From G963663615 sp963663615 (GTDB taxonomy: Bacteria; Bacteroidota; Ignavibacteria; Ignavibacteriales; Melioribacteraceae): DNA of 64,000 bases. The stretch is from positions 248,001 to 312,000 of the forward strand of contig OY760517.1 in the NCBI GenBank assembly GCA_963663615.1, read 5' to 3'. Shown here in pieces: positions 54,292 to 62,506 of the stretch (the first letter of the stretch is position 1; each line of letters starts with the position of its first letter). Under the pieces are notes generated by a model, which did no database searches, was not told the origin of the DNA, and saw only the letters and a program-made list of their open reading frames with translations. The translations under genes and the position numbers were made by a program.

Positions 54292-55842
54292 ATGGCAGAA
54301 GTTAGACCCGATGAAGTCTCTGCAATTTTGAGAAAACAGTTATCCGGTTTCGATAGTGAAGCTGAAATATATGATGTAGGTACCGTACTGCAGGTTGGTG
54401 ATGGTATTGCACGAGTTTATGGTCTTAGTCAGGTAATGGCAAGTGAACTTCTAGAATTCCCTAACGATGTTATGGGTATGGTGTTAAACCTTGAAGAAGA
54501 TTCGGTTGGTTGTGTGTTATTTGGTGAAAGTACACTTATTAAGGAAGGTGATACTGTAAGACGCACAAAACGTGTTGCTTCTTTTCCTGTTGGTGATAAA
54601 CTTTTGGGTCGTGTTGTTGATCCGCTGGGTAATGCTTATGATGGTAGAGGACCTGTTGAGTTCGACAAGTACATGCCTATCGAAAGAAAAGCACTTGGTG
54701 TAATGCAGAGACAACCGGTAAAAGAGCCATTACAGACTGGTATAACAGCAATTGATGCAATGATACCAATTGGTCGTGGGCAGCGTGAGTTAATTATTGG
54801 TGATCGCCAGACCGGTAAAACAGCTATTGCTATTGATGCTATTGTTAACCAGAAATACACGCATAGCAAGGAAGCTGAAAAAGCAGGTGTTAAACCGGTA
54901 TTTTGTGTGTATGTAGCTATTGGTCAGAGAGCTTCCACAGTTGCTCAGGTTGTTGCTAAACTTGAAGAACATGGTGCAATGGAATATACTACAATTGTTT
55001 CTGCTCCGGCTTCATCCCCGGCTCCACTACAGTATATTGCTCCTTATGCAGGTGCAACTCTTGGTGAACATTTCCGTGATTCCGGTCGCCATGCACTAGT
55101 TGTATATGATGATCTTTCAAAACAGGCAGTTGCCTATCGTGAACTTTCGCTTCTTCTAAGACGCCCTCCTGGTCGTGAAGCGTATCCTGGTGACGTATTC
55201 TATATTCACTCAAGATTACTTGAACGTGCATCCAAGCTGAATGATGATCTGGGTGGTGGTAGTTTAACCGCACTTCCAATTATTGAAACTCAGCAGGGTG
55301 ACGTGTCTGCGTATATTCCTACAAACGTAATTTCTATTACAGATGGTCAGATATATCTTCTGCCAAACTTGTTTAATGCCGGGGTAAGACCTGCTATTTC
55401 AGTTGGTATTTCAGTATCTCGTGTGGGTGGTAGTGCTCAAATTAAGGCAATGAAAAAAGTTGCCGGTTCACTTAAACTTGACTTGGCACAGTTTAGAGAG
55501 CTTGAAGCATTTGCAAAATTCGGTTCAGATCTTGATAAAGCAACACAGGCTACTTTGGCTAAAGGTGAAAGACTTGTAGAATTACTTAAACAAGGTCAGT
55601 ACCAGCCTGCACCTGTTGAACGCCAGGTTGTAAGTGTTTACCTTGGTACAAATGGATTTTTTGAATCAATAGAAGTTTCAGATGTTAAACGTTTTGAAAA
55701 AGAATTCCTTGAATATGTTGATGTAAACTATTCAGAAATACTAACAGAAATTCGTGAACAGAAAAAGATTTCTGATGAAATAGTTGAAGGTATTAAAAAA
55801 GCTGTTAATGAGTTTTACGGCAAATTCAAAAAAAGTGAATAA
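54292..55842 (+). CDS. atpA: ATP synthase subunit alpha
   Basis: 516 residues. N-terminal barrel, Walker A GDRQTGKTA (about 171-179), VYVAIGQRASTVAQ, VYDDLSKQAVAYRELSLLLRRPPGREAYPGD and the regulatory-site GVRPAISVGISVSRVGGSAQ. Non-catalytic nucleotide-binding subunit of F1. The matching beta gene is not in the window. A terminator stands between this gene and atpG. Confidence 0.97.
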   Translation: MAEVRPDEVSAILRKQLSGFDSEAEIYDVGTVLQVGDGIARVYGLSQVMASELLEFPNDVMGMVLNLEEDSVGCVLFGESTLIKEGDTVRRTKRVASFPVGDKLLGRVVDPLGNAYDGRGPVEFDKYMPIERKALGVMQRQPVKEPLQTGITAIDAMIPIGRGQRELIIGDRQTGKTAIAIDAIVNQKYTHSKEAEKAGVKPVFCVYVAIGQRASTVAQVVAKLEEHGAMEYTTIVSAPASSPAPLQYIAPYAGATLGEHFRDSGRHALVVYDDLSKQAVAYRELSLLLRRPPGREAYPGDVFYIHSRLLERASKLNDDLGGGSLTALPIIETQQGDVSAYIPTNVISITDGQIYLLPNLFNAGVRPAISVGISVSRVGGSAQIKAMKKVAGSLKLDLAQFRELEAFAKFGSDLDKATQATLAKGERLVELLKQGQYQPAPVERQVVSVYLGTNGFFESIEVSDVKRFEKEFLEYVDVNYSEILTEIREQKKISDEIVEGIKKAVNEFYGKFKKSE

Positions 55843-55865
55843 AAATTAAAATATTAGCTTTTTAC

Positions 55866-55894
55866 ACCAATACCGTTAGCGGTATTGGTTTTTG
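55866..55894 (+). terminator. Intra-operonic terminator after atpA
   Basis: ACCAATACCG (55866-55875) and CGGTATTGGT (55880-55889) form a perfect 10-bp stem with a TTAG loop, followed by TTTTTG. It lies between atpA and atpG, which still reads in the same direction. Confidence 0.85.
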
Positions 55895-55917
55895 TATATA
55901 AAGGCGGTCAATAAATT

Positions 55918-56802
55918 ATGGCAAATTTAAGAGACATAAAAAATAGAATACAAGGTGTTAAAAACACTCAGCAAATTACCAGGGCAATGAAAATGGTTGC
56001 TGCTGCAAGGCTGAGACGTGCTCAGGATAATATGGTAAATGCACGACCTTACTCAAGAAAAATTGCTGAAGTATTGTCGCACTTGCTTTCACTTGAGCAG
56101 GGTATTGATAACCCGCTACTAAAAGAAAGACCAGCCGAAAAAATTGCTCTTGTTTGTGTTACCGGCGACAGGGGACTTTGTGGTGCGTTTAACTCCAATG
56201 TAATTCGTTTTACTGAAAATATAATTACTGAAAAGTATTATGAACAGTTTAATGCAGGTAATCTTAACTTATTTTGTATAGGAAGAAGAGGTGCTGATTA
56301 CTTTCGCCGTCTTGATTTTCCTATTGCAGAAAGTTATCCGGGATTTTTCTCGAACTTGCAGTTTGAGCTTGTTGCTGGAATTGTAAGCAATCTCAAGGAA
56401 AAATTTCTTAACGGTACTTACGATAAAGTGGTTGTTGTATATAATCAGTTTAAATCTGTTATGCAGCAAGTTACTGTTGAAGAACAATTGTTCCCAATTA
56501 TGCCTTTTGACGGCAATAGTAAAGAAAGCAAATACACAGCTGAATATATTTATGAACCAAATAAAACTGAAATTATAAATTATTTGTTACCAAAGCACTC
56601 GAACGCATTGATGTGGAAAACTTTACTTGAATCGTATGCAGCTGAACTTGGAGCAAGAATGACAGCAATGGATATTGCTACTGAAAATGCACAGGAACTT
56701 GTTAAGGAATTACGCACCAAGTTTAATAAAGAGCGTCAGGCTAATATTACAACCGAGATACTTGAAGTTGTATCAGGAGCCGATGCTTTGAGAGCCGGTT
56801 AA
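55918..56802 (+). CDS. atpG: ATP synthase subunit gamma
   Basis: 294 residues. N-terminal helix NLRDIKNRIQGVKNTQQITRAMKMVAAARLRRAQ, the Rossmann-like middle (VTGDRGLCGAFN), and the C-terminal helix ending ARMTAMDIATENAQELVKEL...RQANITTEILEVVSGADAL, which is the rotor shaft. Ends the atp genes here: beta and epsilon are absent and ffh follows. AAGGCGG precedes the ATG. Confidence 0.96.
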   Translation: MANLRDIKNRIQGVKNTQQITRAMKMVAAARLRRAQDNMVNARPYSRKIAEVLSHLLSLEQGIDNPLLKERPAEKIALVCVTGDRGLCGAFNSNVIRFTENIITEKYYEQFNAGNLNLFCIGRRGADYFRRLDFPIAESYPGFFSNLQFELVAGIVSNLKEKFLNGTYDKVVVVYNQFKSVMQQVTVEEQLFPIMPFDGNSKESKYTAEYIYEPNKTEIINYLLPKHSNALMWKTLLESYAAELGARMTAMDIATENAQELVKELRTKFNKERQANITTEILEVVSGADALRAG

Positions 56803-56849
56803 TTTATGTTTGAATTATTGACAATATTTATTATCTTTATTGAAGATTT

Positions 56850-58193
56850 ATGTTTGAAGACTTAACGTTAAAATTAGAGAAAGCGTTAAATAAGGTTATA
56901 GGTCAGGGAAGGTTAAGTGAAGAGAACATTTCTGCAACCTTGCGTGAAATAAGACGAGTTCTTTTAGATGCTGATGTAAACTATAAAGTAGCCAAAACTT
57001 TCATCGATAATGTGAAACGAAAGGCTCTTGGTACCGAAGTTCTGAATTCTGTAACTCCCGGACAGTTAATAACCAAGATATTTTACGATGAATTAGCCGA
57101 ACTAATGGGAGGCAAATCATTTGAAATATCGATTAACCCTAACGGTATTACAGTTATTTTGCTTGTTGGTTTACAGGGGTCCGGTAAAACAACCTTTAGT
57201 GGTAAACTTGCAAGGTTTTTACATAAAACCAATGCAGACAGAAAAGTATTACTTACTGCTGCCGATGTTTACCGCCCTGCTGCTCGTGATCAGTTAAAAA
57301 CACTGGGTAAGCAGATATTAACTCCGGTATTTACTATTGAAGATTCGAAAGATGCAGTTAGAATTGCTAAAGAATCTATTGACTATGCTAAAGAAAACGG
57401 TTTAAATACTGTTATTATTGATACAGCGGGTCGTTTACACGTTGACGAATCGCTTATGGATGAAATTGCTGCAATTAAAAAAGCAGTAAATCCAACTGAA
57501 ACATTATTTGTTGTTGACTCAATGACGGGTCAGGATGCTGTTAACTCGGCAAAAGCATTTCATGATGTAGTTGAGTTTGACGGTGTTGTTCTTACAAAAC
57601 TTGATGGTGATACACGCGGTGGTTGTGCGTTATCGATAAAAGCTGTTGTTAATAAACCAATTAAGTTTGTTAGTTTGGGTGAAAAGCTTGATACACTAGA
57701 AAAGTTTCATCCTGACAGACTGGCGTCAAGAATTCTTGGACGTGGTGATGTAGTTTCACTTGTAGAAAAGGCTCATGACCAGTTTGATGAATCGGAAGCT
57801 GAAGATCTTCAGAAGAAGATGATGACAAACAAGTTTGATTTTGATGATTTCCTTAAACAAATCAAAATGATTAAAAGAATGGGATCGTTAAAATCGCTAA
57901 TTGGTATGATACCGGGTGCCAACAAGGCACTTAAAAATACTGATATTGATGATAAGCAACTTGTTGTTGTTGAATCAATAATACAATCAATGACAAAACG
58001 AGAACGGAAAAATCCGGAAATATTGAATGGAAGCCGCCGTAAACGAATTGCACGTGGTAGCGGAAACAAGGTACAAGATGTAAACCGTTTGATGAAGCAG
58101 TTCAAAGACATGAAGAAAATGATGAAAATGTTTACCGGTAAGGGTGCTTCCGGTTTAATGAAAAATAAACTAAAGAATTTAAGACTAAATTAA
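56850..58193 (+). CDS. ffh: Signal recognition particle protein Ffh
   Basis: 447 residues. N domain (about 1-90), GTPase G domain with LVGLQGSGKTTFSGKLA, DTAGRLHVDE and LTKLDGDTRGGCAL, and the Met-rich M domain (about 300-447, RMGSLKSLIGMIPG, RKRIARGSGNKVQDVNRLMKQF) that binds signal peptides and 4.5S RNA. Targets inner-membrane and exported proteins to the translocon. Leads into rpsP after 20 bp. Confidence 0.97.
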   Translation: MFEDLTLKLEKALNKVIGQGRLSEENISATLREIRRVLLDADVNYKVAKTFIDNVKRKALGTEVLNSVTPGQLITKIFYDELAELMGGKSFEISINPNGITVILLVGLQGSGKTTFSGKLARFLHKTNADRKVLLTAADVYRPAARDQLKTLGKQILTPVFTIEDSKDAVRIAKESIDYAKENGLNTVIIDTAGRLHVDESLMDEIAAIKKAVNPTETLFVVDSMTGQDAVNSAKAFHDVVEFDGVVLTKLDGDTRGGCALSIKAVVNKPIKFVSLGEKLDTLEKFHPDRLASRILGRGDVVSLVEKAHDQFDESEAEDLQKKMMTNKFDFDDFLKQIKMIKRMGSLKSLIGMIPGANKALKNTDIDDKQLVVVESIIQSMTKRERKNPEILNGSRRKRIARGSGNKVQDVNRLMKQFKDMKKMMKMFTGKGASGLMKNKLKNLRLN

Positions 58194-58213
58194 TTATTCA
58201 AGGAGACACAGGT

Positions 58214-58720
58214 TTGGCAGTTAAGTTAAGATTACGCCGAATGGGTAAGAAAAGACAACCGATTTATAAGGTAGTTGCGGCTGATGTAAGGTCGCCGAGA
58301 GATGGAAAATTTATTGAAGCAATCGGTTTATACAATCCAAAAACTGACCCTGCTACGATTAATATTGATGAAGAAAGAGCTTTATACTGGTTAGGTGTTG
58401 GTGCACAGCCAACAACAACAGTTAAAAACCTTTTGAGCAAAAGCGGAATTACGTTAAAACAAAATTTACTTAAGAAAGGCGCTTCTGAAGAAGAAGTTAA
58501 TGCTGCACTTGAAGCTTGGCAGAATAAAAGAGAAGCACAGATTGTAGCTGCTCTTGAGAAAAAAGTTCAAAAAGCTGAACCAGCAGTTGAAGAAAAGGTA
58601 GAAGAAAAAGCTGAAGTAACGCCTGAAGAAACAGTAGAAGAAGTAAAAACAGAAAATACTGAAGCTGATGCAACGGGTACTGATTCTGAAGAGGAAAAAT
58701 CTGAAGAAGGAAAAGAATAG
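58214..58720 (+). CDS. rpsP: 30S ribosomal protein S16 with long acidic C-terminal tail
   Basis: 168 residues starting at TTG 58214 (AAGGAG 8 nt upstream). Residues 1-~80 are an ordinary S16 (VKLRLRRMGKKRQPIYKVVAADVRSPRDG..., LYNPKTDP, YWLGVGAQPTTTVKNLLSK). The last ~65 residues (about 100-168) are almost only Glu, Lys, Ala, Val and Thr, repeating EEKVEEKAE-like units, probably disordered. Extensions of S16 occur in Bacteroidota relatives; their role is unknown. Confidence 0.95.
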   Translation: MAVKLRLRRMGKKRQPIYKVVAADVRSPRDGKFIEAIGLYNPKTDPATINIDEERALYWLGVGAQPTTTVKNLLSKSGITLKQNLLKKGASEEEVNAALEAWQNKREAQIVAALEKKVQKAEPAVEEKVEEKAEVTPEETVEEVKTENTEADATGTDSEEEKSEEGKE

Positions 58721-58751
58721 ATACTGAATAAGCTCTTTTTCCTTTATGATT

Positions 58752-58802
58752 AGTACCTCTACTATATTGAGTACCCTGTTTTCCTAACTCAATAAAGGTA
58801 CT
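58752..58802 (+). promoter_or_regulatory. Nested inverted repeat sequestering the khpA ribosome-binding site
   Basis: Outer arms AGTACCT (58752-58758) and AGGTACT (58796-58802) are perfect complements; inside them TATTGAGT (58765-58772) and ACTCAATA (58787-58794) pair as well. The AAAGG that should serve khpA (ATG at 58806) lies partly in the outer 3' arm, so folding would hide it. Absence of a T-run argues against a terminator. A translational switch or processing site between rpsP and khpA is inferred. Confidence 0.55.
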
Positions 58803-58805
58803 GTT

Positions 58806-59039
58806 ATGAAAGAATTTATTGAATTTATCGCGAAACACCTTGTTGATAACCCCGATTCAGTTTCTATCGAGGAGACCATGCCGAACGAGAAAACTATAGA
58901 GATGACTCTTAAGGTTGGGGCTGCTGATGTTGGAAAAGTTATCGGGAAGCAGGGTAAAACCGCTCAGGCTATGCGAACACTGTTAACTGCAATTGCCGCC
59001 AAGGAAGGTAAAAGAGCTATTCTGAAAATTCTAGATTGA
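58806..59039 (+). CDS. khpA: KH-domain RNA-binding protein KhpA
   Basis: 77 residues, the normal length. A single type II KH domain with the RNA-contacting GxxG loop in VGKVIGKQGKTAQAMRTLL. Small RNA chaperone-like protein of the rpsP-trmD operon, linked in other bacteria to sRNA binding and cell-length control. Same order (rpsP-khpA-rimM-trmD-rplS) as in many phyla. Confidence 0.92.
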   Translation: MKEFIEFIAKHLVDNPDSVSIEETMPNEKTIEMTLKVGAADVGKVIGKQGKTAQAMRTLLTAIAAKEGKRAILKILD

Positions 59040-59040
59040 T

Positions 59041-59562
59041 GTGAATCTCGATGAATGTTTCCTTATAGGCGAAATTAAAGCAATTAAAGGCGATGCCTTT
59101 GTATTGCTTAATTCTTTTTCCGACTTTCCGGAACGATTTCTTGAAATCGATGAGGTTATTATTAATACCTTTGGCGTTTTCAAAGAACTTATTGTGGAAG
59201 AAGCGTCTGTTGAGGAAAATAAAATCTATCTGAAATTTGAAAGATTTGACGATCCCGAAAGAATGGATTTTCTTCGGGGTAAGAAAATATATGTACGTCC
59301 TGATGAAGCCGTATTACTCGAGGAAGGTACCTGGTTTATCCATGATTTGATTGGTAGCAAGGTATTACGTAATAACGAGATAATAGGAACCGTTAAGGAT
59401 GTACTTGTTCTTTCAGCTAATGATGTTTATGAGATTACTCTCAATGATGGTGAGGAGCTCCTTGTACCAGCAGTGGATGATTATGTGGATAATTTCGATT
59501 CTGAAAAGAGAATTCTCTTTCTGAAATCCGGAGATGATTCATTTTATGAAAATGAGAATTGA
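59041..59562 (+). CDS. rimM: Ribosome maturation factor RimM
   Basis: 173 residues starting at GTG 59041. N-terminal beta-barrel beginning FLIGEIKAIKGDAFVL (the usual G.I...G..G is reduced here) and a PRC-barrel domain (about 90-170, LEEGTWFIHDLIGSKVLRNNEIIGTVKDVL, LLVPAVDDYV). Binds S19 and helps mature the 30S head. Begins 1 bp after khpA's stop and overlaps trmD. Confidence 0.92.
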   Translation: MNLDECFLIGEIKAIKGDAFVLLNSFSDFPERFLEIDEVIINTFGVFKELIVEEASVEENKIYLKFERFDDPERMDFLRGKKIYVRPDEAVLLEEGTWFIHDLIGSKVLRNNEIIGTVKDVLVLSANDVYEITLNDGEELLVPAVDDYVDNFDSEKRILFLKSGDDSFYENEN

Positions 59563-60226
59563 TTTAATCTCTGCGGTACCGGACTTGCTTTACAGCCCTT
59601 TAAATACAAGTATTGTAAAGCGTGCCCAGGATAAGGGACTTGTTGAAATACATACTCATAATTTACGAGATTATGCATACGACAAGCATAAGCAGATTGA
59701 TGACAAACCATTTAGTGGTGGTGCAGGTATGCTGCTTAAACCGGAACCGTTTTTTGAGTGTATTGAAGAATTACAGAAGCACAATAAATATGATCATATA
59801 ATTTTTACTACTCCTATGGGAAAATTATTTGATCAAAAAGAAGCAAACAGGTTTTCTCTTGCTAAAAATATTATTATTATTGCAGGTCACTATAAAGGTA
59901 TTGATGACCGGGTTAGGGAAAAATTTGCAACTGATGAGCTTTCAATAGGTAATTTTGTGTTAAGTGGTGGTGAATTGCCCGCACTTATTGTTACCGATGC
60001 AATTGTACGTCTGATTCCCGGAGTGCTAAACGATAGCGAATCGGCTTTGCTTGATTCGTTTATGGAAGGAGATACCATTGAAGCTCCTTATTATACTCGT
60101 CCAGCCGTGTACAAAGGTATGAAAGTACCCGAAGTATTACTTTCGGGAAATGATAAATTAATTAGAGACTGGAAAGAAAGTCAGTCTGAAATTTTAACAG
60201 AAAGATGGAAAAAAATTAACAGTTAG
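59546..60226 (+). CDS. trmD: tRNA (guanine-N1)-methyltransferase TrmD
   Basis: Makes m1G37 in tRNAs reading CUN, CCN and CGG, preventing frameshifts. 226 residues from the ATG at 59546, 12 nt after GGAG; ATG 59552 gives the commonest family N-terminus (MRIDLIS) and ATG 59534 is too near the ribosome-binding site. The trefoil-knot SAM site is complete: KPFSGGAGMLLKPEP, GHYKGIDDR, LSGGELPALIVTDAIVRLIPGVL. Overlaps rimM by 17 bp. Confidence 0.95.
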   Translation: MKMRIDLISAVPDLLYSPLNTSIVKRAQDKGLVEIHTHNLRDYAYDKHKQIDDKPFSGGAGMLLKPEPFFECIEELQKHNKYDHIIFTTPMGKLFDQKEANRFSLAKNIIIIAGHYKGIDDRVREKFATDELSIGNFVLSGGELPALIVTDAIVRLIPGVLNDSESALLDSFMEGDTIEAPYYTRPAVYKGMKVPEVLLSGNDKLIRDWKESQSEILTERWKKINS

Positions 60227-60235
60227 GAGATGGTT

Positions 60236-60583
60236 ATGAATAAATTTAAAGAATACGTTGCTGATCAGGCTAAGACAGATCTTCCGAAATTTAAAGCTGG
60301 TGACAGGCTTAATGTTCACGTGCGTGTAATTGAAGGTGAAAAAGAAAGAATTCAGCAGTTTGAAGGTGATGTAATTGCTATTAAAGGTAGCGGTGCAGGA
60401 CGTACCTTTACTATGAGAAAAGTTACAAGTGGTGTTGGTGTTGAAAGAATATTTCCATTTAACTCACCAAAAATTGCCAAAATTGATTTACTAAGAGAAG
60501 GTAAGGTTCGCAGAGCCAAACTTTACTACCTTAGAAATCTTTCTGGTAAAGCTGCCAGAATTAAAGATAAAAACCTTAGATAA
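60236..60583 (+). CDS. rplS: 50S ribosomal protein L19
   Basis: 115 residues from the ATG at 60236, 6 nt after AGGAG; the in-frame ATG at 60230 overlaps that site and is unlikely. Family motifs FKAGDRLNVHVRVIEGEKERIQQFEGDVIA, TMRKVTSGVGVERIFPFNSP and RRAKLYYLRNLSGKAARIKD are present. L19 sits at the subunit interface. Last gene of the operon; a terminator follows. Confidence 0.97.
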   Translation: MNKFKEYVADQAKTDLPKFKAGDRLNVHVRVIEGEKERIQQFEGDVIAIKGSGAGRTFTMRKVTSGVGVERIFPFNSPKIAKIDLLREGKVRRAKLYYLRNLSGKAARIKDKNLR

Positions 60584-60597
60584 AAAGTTTATCAGGG

Positions 60598-60625
60598 GGG
60601 TCGCAATTGCGACCCTTTCTTTTTT
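60598..60625 (+). terminator. Intrinsic terminator after rplS
   Basis: The palindrome GGGTCGCAATTGCGACCC (60598-60615) is followed by TTTCTTTTTT. Strong stem and T-run; ends the ffh-rplS transcript. Confidence 0.92.
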
Positions 60626-60637
60626 AGGATTATTACT

Positions 60638-61405
60638 ATGGAAAATGTTAGATTAGGTGTACCACAGAATTTTTTTGCTTCTCTATTGCTTTTTGCTCTT
60701 CCTCTGGAATTACAGAAGAATGTAAAAGGTTACTCTTCGGCTACAATTTCGAAAGAACTGGAGGATGGCAATATTGATATCGCTCTTGTGCCAACTTGCG
60801 ATTTGTTAACCCATGAGGATTTTGTAATCTCATCAAAAGCTGGTATTGCTTTTGACGGTGAGTTTTCAAATTCATTTCTCTATTATAAAGAGGACTCAAA
60901 GGATGTTAAGGAATTATTATTGAGAGGGGATGTTTCATCTAACGAAATAATTCTCTCAAAACTTTTGTTTATTGAGCTTATGAATCATGAGGTTGAAGTA
61001 AAAATTGATACCTCACAATACCGGGATGAGAATAACCATTACCTTATTTCGGGTATGGATAACTTTGCAAGTAATTTGTTGATGGAGGGTTTTAGCTTTG
61101 CCGATTCCCTTGCAGAGCATATTAATGCTCCTTATGTAAATTATATATTTGCATCAAAGGATAAAGAGCTACTTGCCAAGTTTAACCTTGCCTACGAAAA
61201 TATTGAAGAAGTTATTGCTGATGGTTTGGAAAACTTTCTAAAAAGCTTTGGCTTTGATTACGAGCTTAATAACTACATCCAGGAAAATATGGATGGGGTT
61301 TACTTTGAGCTAACTGATAATGAAACTGATGGTTTAAAAGAAATGCTTATGCTGCCATACTATAAGGGTATTATTGATCATATAAAGGAAGTTAATTTTA
61401 TTTAA
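60638..61405 (+). CDS. MqnA/MqnD-like protein with periplasmic-binding fold
   Basis: 255 residues, no signal peptide. The order of features follows the MqnA/MqnD (futalosine menaquinone pathway) shape: VRLGVPQNFFASLLLFALP near the start, GNIDIALVPTCDLLTHEDF, KAGIAFDGEFSNSFLYYKE and SSNEIILSKLLFIELM, i.e. a two-lobed binding fold around an N-terminal lobe rich in short strands. The match is loose and none of the other mqn genes are nearby, so a cytosolic ligand-binding protein of unknown substrate is equally possible. Its stop overlaps the end of the convergent gene (61402-61405). Confidence 0.5.
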   Translation: MENVRLGVPQNFFASLLLFALPLELQKNVKGYSSATISKELEDGNIDIALVPTCDLLTHEDFVISSKAGIAFDGEFSNSFLYYKEDSKDVKELLLRGDVSSNEIILSKLLFIELMNHEVEVKIDTSQYRDENNHYLISGMDNFASNLLMEGFSFADSLAEHINAPYVNYIFASKDKELLAKFNLAYENIEEVIADGLENFLKSFGFDYELNNYIQENMDGVYFELTDNETDGLKEMLMLPYYKGIIDHIKEVNFI

Positions 61406-62148
61406 ATCCTCTTCCAAGTTGTTGTGGCACGAGCACAAACTTTGTCTAAGCCTTCTATCTTTATTGAGTGCGTAAATGTATTCTCCTGTTCTTCTACCTT
61501 GGTTAGAGACATTAATGTTTGTCCGTAATGAGCTTCGGAATTAAATCTGCCGTCAATAGAATAGAGGTAATAATTATCAATAATTTCATCAGGAATTGAT
61601 TCAACAACCCATTGCAAATACCGGATATTATTTACGTGTTTAATCATATCGGTATCGTAGCGGTTAACCTTGAATATGGATTGATAATCCGGTTTTACAA
61701 CGGCTTCAATCTTGCGGGAAATATCATAATCAATACATTCTTCAGGAGAGAGTGACCATTTATTCCTGATATCGTTAAAAATTTGAACAGGTCGCCTACG
61801 GGCAATATCGAAGAAAATCCACAAACCTTTGGCTCTACCAATAATGTTATTTTGCTTATCGTAAATCAAATTCTCTCTAAAACCCTTTATGGTTGTGTAT
61901 TTATGTAGCCACGTCCTAATGGTGATTTTTTCCTTATACTTTGGATATCGATCCATTTGCATAACACCGGAAATTAAAACCCAACCAATGTTTTGCTCAG
62001 CAAGCTGGTATAAACTATGGTCGATAGCATGGCAATGATCTGCTGCGGTTTCTTCAAGTAAAGTAAGGATAGTGGTAGGGGAGGCAAATCCAAACTCATT
62101 CATTTCAAAGTATCTTAATTCAAACTGTTTGTCGTAGTAGTTGGTCAT
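61402..62148 (-). CDS. Acyl-ACP thioesterase (FatA/FatB-like)
   Basis: 248 residues: two consecutive hotdog folds. The first has FELRYFEMNEFGFASPTTILTLLEE and VLISGVMQMDRYPKYKEKITIRTW; the second has NRYDTDMIKHVNNIRYLQWVVE with the conserved D...HVNN active-site segment, typical of bacterial acyl-ACP thioesterases. It releases free fatty acids from ACP. Single gene on the minus strand, convergent with the MqnA-like gene. Confidence 0.9.
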   Translation of the reverse strand: MTNYYDKQFELRYFEMNEFGFASPTTILTLLEETAADHCHAIDHSLYQLAEQNIGWVLISGVMQMDRYPKYKEKITIRTWLHKYTTIKGFRENLIYDKQNNIIGRAKGLWIFFDIARRRPVQIFNDIRNKWSLSPEECIDYDISRKIEAVVKPDYQSIFKVNRYDTDMIKHVNNIRYLQWVVESIPDEIIDNYYLYSIDGRFNSEAHYGQTLMSLTKVEEQENTFTHSIKIEGLDKVCARATTTWKRI

Positions 62149-62506
62149 ATCTCGACTTGCTTTATTTGTATGTGAGGTAATTCTGAATAAGCATTCATTT
62201 ATTTAATTGGAAGTTAACATATTCCAATAAAATTAAATAAGCAAGTTATATTTGGACAAATTAGGGTTTATATCATTATTTCATTGGGAAATTGACAAAG
62301 TTAGGAAATTATTGTGACCGCTTAAAAAGCGACTTAAGACGATAGGCTTAAACTCTAAAGGATTTTTAAAATTTACACAAAACTTGAAACAGTTTCTACT
62401 AATAATTTCGTTATTGTTGCTATGTGCTGCTACTTTGATTTTTCACAGCACTTAGCTTATATCAAATCTTTATAATTACATAAAACTTTATACTACTTTT
62501 CTCGTA
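62149..62506. other. Intergenic region between thioesterase and transducer genes
   Basis: 358 bp, very AT-rich, with no convincing ORF. A 6-bp inverted repeat GTGCTG (62424-62429) and CAGCAC (62446-62451) lies about 55-80 bp past the transducer stop on the minus strand but lacks a T-run. The thioesterase promoter should be here; I do not see a clear one. Confidence 0.35.
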
